From NCBI GenBank assembly GCA_942159475.1, contig OW804095.1, positions 61,036,773 to 61,100,772 of the forward strand: a stretch of 64,000 nt of DNA, in the 5' to 3' direction. Both the position numbers and the translations under genes were made by a program. The notes beneath the pieces are model-generated. The model was given only the letters and a program-made list of their open reading frames with translations. It did no database searches and was not told the DNA's origin. Of this stretch, positions 29,801 through 42,100 are shown in pieces. Positions within the stretch are counted from its first letter, which is position 1. Each line of letters starts with the position of its first letter. The stretch is from Sthenelais limicola. Its lineage: Eukaryota; Annelida; Polychaeta; Phyllodocida; Sigalionidae.

Positions 29801-32800
29801 CTCTTAGCAACCTCGATAAATCTTTTGTTATTGTCTACATCTTTGAAGAACAAACCATAAAACTAATTAATGGTATAATTCCATTCAAAGTTTGTACAGA
29901 TTCACCGACCATATATACACATGTATATAAATACTTAATGTTCACTCACCAATGGAGAAGAAGGCCTTAAAGCCTGTCTTTGAACTAGCTAAATGTGGGT
30001 TAGAGCGAAAGATGACAGTGGCCGACTCCCGAGTAACCGCAGTCAAGTTTTCCTGGCTCACAATCAGCCCATCCACCTGTAGATTTATGAATTCATGACA
30101 TCATTAAAAGCACGAATAGTTTCAATGCAGATTCCTTAGGGGTCTCGTCAACTTACTTTGAGAAACTTCATGAACCAGTTCGCAAGTGCCTAACAGCTGC
30201 AACTATTGTTAAGCCATAAAGGATGAATGACTTAAAGGAATTCGCCAACTGGTTCGCGACTTTCAGTAATGACTAAGGACACCCCAAGTAATGAACGAAC
30301 ATAAAACATTAATTATCACACACACAATACGAACATAAAACATTAATTATCACACAAATTAAAAAAAGAAATTATCAAACAAATTTCAACATAATTCTGT
30401 GTACAATTAGAGTGTAGTGTGCCCCAAATACGTATTATATACGTAAAATATATTAATTTTACGTGAACCCATGTTGAAACTCAAAAGTTAGACCAACCGT
30501 AATAGTATCGTTGACCTCTATGTCAAGGTCGGCATCAAACTCGATCTTCAATGAACGATCAAGTACAGAAGGCGTGATCTCCCACACACACAGTACCGAG
30601 TCTGGATAATCACCGATTGAGCCATATCCGGGAGACATAATCATCCCTTGAGTGGTATTAAGTCTCACGTGGCACCCTTCAAATGAATTGTTAATGGTTG
30701 ATTATTTTAATTGACAATTTTTAATAGACCTTCATGTAAAGACATTTCATTCAACACACATTTAACAAGAATCACAAGCACTAGCAATTATTCAAATTAT
30801 ATATTATTTAAATATAAGTACAAGTACTGACCAACAGAGATAGACAGACAGACACAGACAGAGAGAGAGAGGGAGAGAGAGGGAGAGAGGGAGAGAGAGA
30901 GGGAGAGAGAGGGGGAGAGGGGGAGATTTCTGAACACAACCAATTATACAATGACAGTCAGCGTGGCCTAAGTACGACAGGAGAGAGAGAGAGAGAGAGG
31001 GGGGGGGGGGACATTTTCCAGGGTCGGGAAAGTCATTTAAAAAATATTTTCCAGGGCTGGGAACGCCATTTGGCTAGAGCAACGCAGTAGGCGTCCAATC
31101 ACGCAAAGAGGAGGAGGAGGAGAACACCATTTGGCAACGAAGTAGGAGTCCTATCCCGCAATTGAACGCAAAAACAACACTACAGCTGCAAAACGCAGCA
31201 GCAAACACTATGCCTACATATGCCTACCGAGATTAAAACTATAAGCTTACATAAGGCTTACATAGCAAATTTAATACTGGAAATCTGTAAGTAGTACATG
31301 TTATGATTGCTGCGTAACAATCTGAAATCGCCCGTCGATAAGATCAGCAAACGCTGTGCGCTGAAATTGCAGCGCTCATGGCCTCAGCATGATAACGCCA
31401 TGATAATCTATCTAATATATAGAGGGAGAGGGGAGAGAGGGTGACTGTCTGGAGGACGGGTACTTTGCTAGTGATTAATAATTTGCTCAATTTCGAGGCC
31501 AAATTGTCGATCATTGCTTTATATAAGTACTCGATGACAATGATTTCTACTTAGGCTTTGCAATACATAAAGCCTAAATTGAAATTTCCAAAAATAAGAT
31601 AAGATGATCGCTTATTTGGTTATAAGTAACCATAATTTACCTGGAATAACATTTATCTTAAATTTGCCGCCGGGACCCATCTTTGATGATGTCATTTCTA
31701 GAACAGCTTTGTAGTTTTTCGACGTTGTTACGGCAATGGGGAGGTCCCGGTCGCCAACGCGACTCATTGATGTGTAGGTCGCTAATTTCCGTAGCTTAGA
31801 ATTGCCCTCAAACAGTATCAGCTCCTGGCCGGGAGCCAATTCAAGTTCCATCACCTACAGAAAAGGTATCAATTTCTTTAGGGAACGATTTAAAACATAA
31901 TTTTCTTACACGTTATAACATAGATTTCCCATCAATTGTGCTCTTATCGATTCATCATCATTAGTTCATGATAGACAATCTGGAATGGTGTACATAATGC
32001 CCATCAACAAATGTACACTTATGAGGCCAAGCCGGATAACACGTTCATCCTGCTTGGGACACAGCTATAGTAAAAAGCATCAGCTAGACCCCAGGGGCGA
32101 CTCTGGCACAGAGCTAGGTTTCTACTACATGTAAACCCATAATTCTAGTCGACCCTAAAGTATCGCCATAGGCTGATGAGGTATACTTTGTAAAGGGACC
32201 TGCTTCATACCCCTATCCAAGAAAAGCTGGTCCGGAGCACCTCTTCTAAAGGACGAAAGACACTCAGACGCATTTTGAATGCGATTGCAAATCGGTCAAG
32301 AATCGGCTCAGTGTGCCCCCAACCGATCAAATCGGCCTAGTGTGCCTCGCCCTTTACTGGTACCTGCAACACTGCCCAGACAGCTGATACTAGGAGGCAT
32401 GCAGTTATAACTAGTACACTTGCTTCAATGGTTCAGTTTGCTTTGAAAATAACTTACCTGGAAAGTCATATCCCTAAGTGAGTTCCCTTGAATGACCCAC
32501 CGAGCATTGGTATTCCCGTACATCTTTTCCATGCCGTAAAATGGTGATAGTAGTTCCATGGGCTCGTTTTTTAGCATCTTGTATCCATCTACAGTACCAT
32601 CTTCCACTAAATAAGAAAAATTATATATTAACATTTTATGTCTTGACATTTGGGATATGGCAAACGTTAACATTTCTATAGACATGACAATTTTTACCAA
32701 ATCTTCAGGATATAGGACATAATTTGTCAGTTTAAAATTCCATTTTAAAGAGTGTGTCCATTTGGATTCGTGGAAGTTATGATTAGGATTTTAGACAAAG

Positions 32801-35800
32801 AAGCTTCTGAGATTCATAATTTTAAATAACTTTGATATATATCTCACCAGTTTCCCATGATATGTCGATGAGCTCCTTAGCAACGGGCTTATTTCCAGCC
32901 ACTTGTAGGATCATTTGATGAGAGGCACACATTATATTCTTAGGAATGCCGTTAGCCTCAAGATCATCACCATATATTGTGGCTACTATAACTGCTTGAT
33001 CCAAGCTAGGTCCATCACAAAATACGTTGACATGATTCAGGTTTGCGTCGAGCGATTTGAACTTGAAAGGACATTAAGAAAAATCTTTTTGTAATACTCA
33101 ATGCATTAGATCTACGTTTTATGTTGGTTACAATATTGTAAATACGATAAATTCGTCACTGTATGTTATTAGAAAAAAGATATCGTCAACTTGTAAAGAG
33201 TGACAAGAAAGTTTGTTCATCGCCATATTCCACTTCTATTTCTGATAAATGTAAGATGTGATCTATATTATGTCTGAAGATTATGTCATGGAAAATGTCT
33301 GGGAATTGTTTTCATCCGTACGACGATCGAATGCGAGAGAAACAGCCCAGAAGATGCCTTAACACTTTTTAACTGGTTCCAGGATTACCACGATTTGAAA
33401 TAGAAATAAATAGTCACTTACTGTTGTAACAATTTTACCTCCTGGTGGAACCAAAATATACAAAGTGCAGTAATATTCATCATTAACTTTCTTTGCACCA
33501 GCAGTCGGCCATTTTATTGAACCCTCTTCTTTAGTTTCAGTCTTCGTACAATATTTTACAGAAGCTGTAAAAATCAAGATAATATTATTTTATATTTCAG
33601 TATTCCTGCTGTAGTGAAAGCATCAGGTATAATAAGAGACATTGTACTGCAATTACAAATATACGGTGCTCTATACAATTGGACTACTTTGTTTTCTATA
33701 AACATTTCTAATGAAGTCAAACTAATATTGTACTATAAATGATATAAGAATCGACAAGCATACCGCAATCAGATTCATCACTGGCATCTCCACAATCATT
33801 TTGACCATCACAAAGAGCAGATGTTGGAACACAACCACCATTCCTACAGGGAGAACTATCTGTAAAGAGATTAAATATTAATTCACTGGTAATATAAGCT
33901 CCATACAGATGAAATAATTCAATTGTGTCAATGGAGGAGATAAAAAGACCAAATAAAAAGACCATGTTAACAGGTTTAGCTCATAAAGGATGTCCTGTTA
34001 TATATGTTATTCAATAATAAAAGCCAATAAACAACGCTATCCTTACGCCATGAGTAGCTATGAGTATCATAAATGTCAAATATGTTGAATATCGATAATG
34101 AATATTCTCACAGATTTCAGGAAGAAAAACTCGTATGCCCTGCTTTCAATATTGTAGCTTAAAGTGTGTAGAGGATGGACAGTAGATGGGTCGAGGATGA
34201 ACAGTAAGAAATAATATGGTGTGATACGGTGAATTAACAATCAAAGATTATTTTTATTATAATACTTAATGATATTTCAGGATGGTAGATAAGCCGCCAT
34301 AAAAGCCGCGTGCCTACCTTCAAGACATTTTTCCCGCTGACATATAAAGGATTCGCTTGCTTCACACCCTGTGAGCCTCCATGGATTCATTTCTTTGTGA
34401 GTTACAAGTCCACAACGCTTCGTTTTCGGCCCAGTGGGTTTTATTGGTTCATTTTCGTCCCAGTAACCAATGCTGATATCCGTGGCCCTACCATCACTCC
34501 AGGATGCTTCAAGATTGGCTCCCTTTGTTTGGAAACCTGTTTTAAAAGTAACATTGAAGATATTAATCATCAATTCATCAATATGTACATACATGTATAT
34601 ACGTATACATGTATCTGGCAGTGTTGGATGCAGGATGATTTCATACTAGCATTAAATTATTAGAGAAATATACTTGGTTGTTGTGTCAAACCAGAATATA
34701 TGTATGAGCATCTTTGATTCCTACTGCACGAAATAATGCTGAACTATAAGCTTATTGTGCAATATATTTAGTGCTGTCAGGAAACCATCAACTGTTGTCC
34801 TTGAATATGAGTACAAACGTGATTGGCCATGAGTACCAACGTGGTTGGCCATGAGTGCAAATATGATTGAGCATGCATGAGTGCTAACAATATTGATTGA
34901 TTGTATAATTGTACTCTTTATTTTGTTTCCAAAATAGGATGTCCATTTCTGATTACTCAGATATTGAACATGATTGACCAGGATTGGCCATGAGTACTAA
35001 CGTGATTAACCATGAGTACTAACATGATTGACCATGAGTATTAACTTGATTGACCATGAGTACTAACTTGATTGACTACGAGTACTAAAGTGAATAATCA
35101 TGAGTACTAAAGTTACGGGTGGGTACAGTACAGGGAGTACAGTGTTACAGACCGGTTACAGGCGGGTACAGTTTTTTGTACAGGTGGGTACAGGTTTTTT
35201 TACAGGTGGGTACATATTTTTTACAGGTGGGTACAGTGTTACAGGTGGATCCCACTTCCTCATGAAGAAGGGGGATCCACCTGATGATGGGGTCGGCTGC
35301 AGTGTCTATAGCCCCTTGTCCACAAAGCAAATTCTCATGCGATTGTCACGGCATTTAGTGTAAAAGGGTCCCCTGTGACGCAAAACCCCAAGAGAATCGG
35401 CTTAGTGGACTAGGGCCTTACCACTGTATTTGAAGACAGACTATGATAACGTTATTCCAATGAAACTCCAATCAAGTCTAAACATCAATATTGGTTTTGC
35501 AGTTGTAGTTTGCGTAATTCCGTGATTGCATGCTCAGTAGCAGGTGAAATAGTTTCCACTATATATATAATATTACATGTATGAACAAGAATGAACACAC
35601 TAGGGACTGATGTATATTAAACACAAAATTCGTACTCCTAACCCACTGATTATTTAAATTGTTCTCAAAGCGGAGAAAGTTCACCCTATGTCTCACAATA
35701 GCCCATCAGGTTTGACAGATAAGGTTTAGACTAGTTGAAACAAACAGACACATTAAGTTATTTTACTACTGATATTATATTTGTTCTATTCTCTTTAAAC

Positions 35801-36114
35801 GAAAAGAAATCAAAAGACACATGCAGATACATACCTATCCACCAACTAGGAATAGCTGGGTTCGCAATCTTAACGAGGCCAGCTACATAAATATTTTCTA
35901 TGACGTCCTCTACCTCGACTAGTTTACTACCCACACTGAAAAGAAGTGAAGGTATAAAGTATTGTCTTAAATTTTTCAGAGAGGCAGTCACAATTGGTAA
36001 CCAACATTTTAAATCTACACAGGGCATTGTGTGCGACATTTATTTGGTTCACTTAAAGCGTGTTTATCAGTTTTTCAAAATACAATGTATATTAAAAGAG
36101 CAAATTGTAAGTAA

Positions 36115-36179
<65 letters not shown>

Positions 36180-39100
36180 TATTGTTGTACAGCCCTAAGT
36201 AGTATATAGTTGCATTAATTAAAGGGTGAACCAAGTAACCAATGTCAACGGGATACTATATTCGATAGAGTTGTGAGAGGTCGGTCGGAACTATGGTTAA
36301 AGTGTGACGCCATGAAAACAAAGAGTTTTATCGAACTTCAAAACAAATAGAAATGGGATCTAACTATCTTTAAACAACTCGGTGGGGGTGAGATGATTGC
36401 TATAATAACTGGTTTACATTCAAAATTCATGATGGTGTTCCGTATATCTTCGATGCAGATGTTATTTGCAGTTTCAGTGATTGGGTTCTTAAGGTATAGG
36501 TATACGGATCACGAATAGAAAGTAACTGTTACCACACGAGTGACTATAAGGGGTTGCGTGAATGGAGGGTGTGGGCCGAGTCTGACCCCTATAACAATGC
36601 CCTATGGTCAGAATGCATCCCCACGCAGGTCTATAAAAAGATGTCCTCCTCATTTTCGAGTCACGTGGGTGAGAGACCAATTTGAACGGCCTCCCTATTT
36701 CGTAATTCCGATTTATTAGAGGGCACTTGTGTCTGATCTTTCTGAGATTTTTCTCAGGCATTATAACCATGCTGTCCCAAATAGGTTCTTAGGAATTGTT
36801 TAATTAATAAGGGATATACCACACATGACCCTATAAATGGTATCCCGAAGCTTTATAGTGATGTGCGAATCCATCGCACTATATCGCAGAGATCTGTTAC
36901 ACTAGATCATACATATTTACATGACTGTATCTGGTACGTTCAAATTCCGCTTGATTTCTCTACAATTAATTTTAAATTAAACTCGAGATTCGTGCGCTGT
37001 TGTTTCCAGGGATAGGTGTGGTGAGTCAACAAATCGAAATTGAGCATAGTGTGTACATCATAAAACCTGTTTTTTCAACATTTTTTACCAGGACGAGATC
37101 ACCGCCATGGTGGTCTGGTGTGGACACCAGATCTACACAGAGCACCAACAGACAGGACTTCCACCCTCAAGCCATCCACCATTCTCAACATCCAAGCAGC
37201 TGGATTACAGGACTGTGCCACAAGTCCCAGTAAAAAATGAATGATTTAAGCCACTACAATAACGCTCAGAGAGGTGTTCTTCTCATATCTTTATCACGAT
37301 CCACTTTACCTATATTTAACTGTCAGTCGGGGAAGATAAGTCACAACTAGTCATACGTAAGCTATTGCGCACATGCTCAGGTCGTAACCAACATAATTTA
37401 CTTATGTCTTCCTTTGATCCAATTATGAATGGGCAGGATAGGATTTATCTCATGCCATAAATATTTGAGATTAGGCTAATCAATTGCGTTAAAGTAATTT
37501 ATTAATTAATATGAATTAAATAATTCTTGCAGACTATAAATCGGGCATTTTGGTTCTCATCGGGTGTTCTGAGTAATCTCTTTAGTCAGCAACCTTTCAC
37601 GGATTGGGGGACAAACTACAATGGAAAGTCAATACCGTTTTTGCTATAATTTTGAAGTATATATGACTTGTAGGGCGTAGTTTAGATTCTATACCAGTGA
37701 AGCCCTGCGGTTATACCAACCAAAACCCTCTCTGTGAACTTGAGAATCGTCCTTTTGAAAAACAGAAATCCATCTTGGATTGGGAAGTTGGCTTCTGAAC
37801 AACGTCAACCTGATCACAGGTCATAGGGACAGACATTTGGATAAAAATAGCTGGCTCAGCAAGTTAATAAAACATCTTAAAAGGGTCACCTGGGTACGCA
37901 TTGTCCACTGTGGTGGATACGGCCTATGAACAAAAGGGTTTTAATTCTAGAATTCCTTCAGTCATTGTTTTATGCAGTTAACATCGTGTTTAAATAATCT
38001 CCAGCAAGTGTAAATCAAATTGATATGAAATGTGTATCTCTACTTGCAAAATAGTTTTGTTGACTACTAGATAAAATTGCATGCATTTTGTATAAAGATG
38101 CGGCTGATGTGGATATTCCAGTCTATGTCTTTGTATTCAATTACTGAAAATCAGTGTGGCCCCTCCTTAAATCTTACTTACTTTTTTTTTATATTGTTCA
38201 ATCGTTTAACTATCCCCGGTGTTAGGCCAATTTAGTAAGGACCGGTTGTTGAGACATAAAAATAGTTGCTCGAGTTGAGTAATCTGGTTATCACCGTCCT
38301 GTTTGAGTTAAGATTGGACCTAAAATAACATGACTCAGCTGTTCCCTCTCAAAATTAAATGACGCTTTTAGACGTATTTGTGATCGGATTTATCTCAAGA
38401 CAGGGCGAACAATGTATCTTAGAATCGAGTGGTTGCAAGAAAGAACAAAACAACCAAAATGGAGTAAAATGAAAGGGGGATTTACATTTGTGGCTTTAGT
38501 GTAAAACTTGAACACGCAATTGACTTTCGGGACTGTTTTCTTTTCAATATTTCCCATAATGAAATAAGAAAAGAATGTATACATATATATAATAAACTCA
38601 TATCAGTATAGGAGATGTTTCCCTTAGCAACTTTTTTTATTCCATTTACAGGCCAAGTCATTAAATTACAATTTATTGTTACAAAAGACGCGATTGTCAT
38701 TCACAACGACGTATTTCGAGCCTTGCGTATTAATACCTCACTACCTTGTAACTACGATTTCAACAAAACGCAGACAATAAAAGTGCGTTAAAAAAGAGAG
38801 AGTCCCACTAATCTTAGCAGGATAAAATTAGATTAATTTCTACCATAAATTCTTACACTTCCATCTTAAGGATTTATCATCCACCAGAATAAAACAGTCT
38901 TACTTATTCAATCACATCATAAACAAAAAGATCAACCTACATATCAAGACATATTTTACACAAGACATATTATAATAATATACTAATACAGGTAAATGTC
39001 ATCATAACTCTTGTTCTTGGAATCTCTTTGTCCCTCTACCTTTAGCTTCCTAATGAAGTTCACATAATCCTCTTCATTTCATTTCTCAAGCAATCTTGAC

Positions 39101-42100
39101 ATTTCTCTGCATATACCTTGAGAAATTATACATGCAATTTTACACCTACATCCCCGCCCTCTTAAAATACAAGGGAATTCTTGCGAAATCGTGCATTTGA
39201 CTGAAAGAGTGTTCATAAAATGCTTCCACCGAAGTCATAATAGTTCAGCATATCACTAAGTCAAACGGGTACACTTAACTTTTAACGGAACTATATATAT
39301 ATCATTGTATAGCTCTGCTTTTAACAATCCCTTATAAATAATGCCCTCCTCCAATATTTGACTATTATGAAGAAGCTGGGTGTATTACCATCTCGGATTT
39401 CATTTGAGTAGACACGCGTATGTACAACAACAACAACAGCAGCAGTGATTTCCCAATTGTGCCGACGTTACCGTCATGGTTGAATGACTTCAGACAGAAC
39501 GACCCGTTGGTTATGACTGATCATGGGTTACTGGTTCATCATCTAACATTCTGCACATGTTCAGGTACTGACGTCGATACTATACACCATACACTGTTCC
39601 AAATACAGCCTGATCACACATCTCACAAATACCCCATCAAGGACGAACACGTTCCGTGAAATTTTGGGAATATCTGACTGATATGTACGTCACCTTGGGA
39701 ACCCATAGATATGTTGGAGACCACATTACAAATCAATACTTGTGGTTATTGTGTTTTATTCAGCTTTTTCGGAATCCGCCTGACACTTGAACTGAGTGTT
39801 CTAATCCCCAAACGAAATATATGTCCATTGGCATACTGGAGGGAATGGGATGAAATAGCGTGTCCTTGAAGGTGACAGGACATTCCCAATAGACCCCTTA
39901 CCCACTCCTCCAACTCTCGCCTTCACCCCTCTCCACTCCCACACCCAACATTCGAATATCTCCAAACTCGATACGACCGAGCTTGTTGCTTCTCATTACT
40001 AGGTATTACTAGTCACCTTCTTATATATCACACGTCACCTCCTTATATACCGAAGCTCTTCCACTCCAGCTATAATCAATATATCGATCATTTTACGATT
40101 TCTATTTAAATAGACCGGGAAAAGTTTAGCCATTATTTTATTCTAGATAATGAGAAGCTATGAGAGGGTCAAAACAAATAACAGTTGCACTTACCTTTTA
40201 CATATTGTATTAGCTGAATCCCATGTGGTCATCAGGGTGTACACTTTATAACATTTATTCCCTCGTTCATCCCAACCTAAGAAACATATAAGGTGAAATG
40301 GGTTAATGTTCAGGTAATCTCCAACATTTAAATAGAAGGATTAATGACCTACATTTAGGGTTGCTGGAGCACTGCTTGGGGTATAATCCCGAGTCGAAGC
40401 CGAGGGATTATACTAAAACATTTCACCAGCAGACCCGAAATGGAGGTTATTAATTATTTTACTCTCAGTAGGTGGGTATAGCCTCCCAACAATTTAAGGC
40501 AGGGACGAATCTATTAATGCGCCACATCGCTTTCAATGGGACAGCGTATACCTTTACTTCAAAAAGGAAACGTCGATTTCCAGCTCTAAATATTTAATTA
40601 AATTTCTCCTAAAACACCATAGCCTCTTTTTATGTCACTCTAATAGCACATTAAAACTTATTTTGTCAAAAAGCATCTGAGACAATATGTATAGGTACGA
40701 TGTTGTTCCATATAATGTCATTACCTACCCTTGGGGCAATTAAGACTTTTCTCTCCAGGCGCTAACCAATTATATGGGAATTCTTTCTTGAGATCCTAAA
40801 AAAGGAAATAATATTCAAGAATCAAAAACATCGGCGTATCGTCAAATTCGACCCAATAGTTTCTCAAAACAACTGAGGTTTTCCTAAAATATATGCCACC
40901 TTTTGAAATAATGTATATCATGTTAGGGTATTTTGGTTCTCAGCTAGCTACTTGTTATTGTTACTTATGTAAGAATTTTATTCAACATTTGGTTTTGGTC
41001 TGGCTGGAAGAACTGCTCTGCAGAAGCTACTATTGACCAGTTCCCGTATCTTTATTACTGAAATAGAATATTATATATTGATCGTGTATTTAGTGCTGAA
41101 ATAAATTAGTCACCCTTAAGAAAAGGGTTGTGTTCTGAAGGAGAGGAAGACGAAAACGAAAACAAGAGAAGCGAAAGGCAACAGACTTCTCGCAGATTAA
41201 AAAACCTTTTTAAATGAATTTTCATTGATTAAAGCATTTTATATGAGAGGGGTAAAACGGGTAGATTATATGAACGAGGGTGTCCTGAATCACAAAGAGA
41301 CAATTTTTCTTAATTAAAAGAAATGGTTCGGAGATTAGCACAATTTTCCCACTTTCTATTTTCTTTTATTTCTATGATACTCACCAGAATGATTACAAAC
41401 ATCAGAACGAGTGCTATTTTCCTTCTTTAATTGGAAGTGGCAATCCATTATTCGCCAAGTTAAGTTAAGCACACGAATAAATAACTATCGCAGCAAGCAA
41501 CGACAGTCTGTGAATTGGTCATTATTTATGCACAGGACTGCCCCATTTGAATACACACGAAGCATAAGCAACAAGGCGTAAAGAATTGTGTTGAGATTTC
41601 CCAACGAAATGCTAAGTTTAGTCTTATCGGGTACGTGGCACTAACTGTGCTGATACCGAATAAGACATTTCCTTTTCTATCAGTCTTTAGGACTTCAAAT
41701 CCTATTGGCTGATACTGCTAAAATCCCGTGATATGGAATGACATAGTTATGATCATATCAGATTATCATAAACTAGGTACTGGTATACTGAAATGTTGAC
41801 TTAAATATGTACGAGCTAATAATAATTGTTTCATATAATTAATCAAATTCCCAATACTCAAGTTAACAATATTTATATATATCTTGAATGCTCCCCCAGG
41901 TCATAAAAGCCACTTTCTTCTATTTGCTGATCTTTTATCCAAACCTACTACATTTCGACCTTCGTCTAAAAATATAAACAAATCGAACGAGAAATGAACA
42001 ATGAAATGAATTGGACAACATTATAGTCCTATAGACCGAGTGTATGTGTGTGCATATGTGTGTGTCTGTGCGGGGCGGGGGTGGGGTTGGGGGTATTTCT

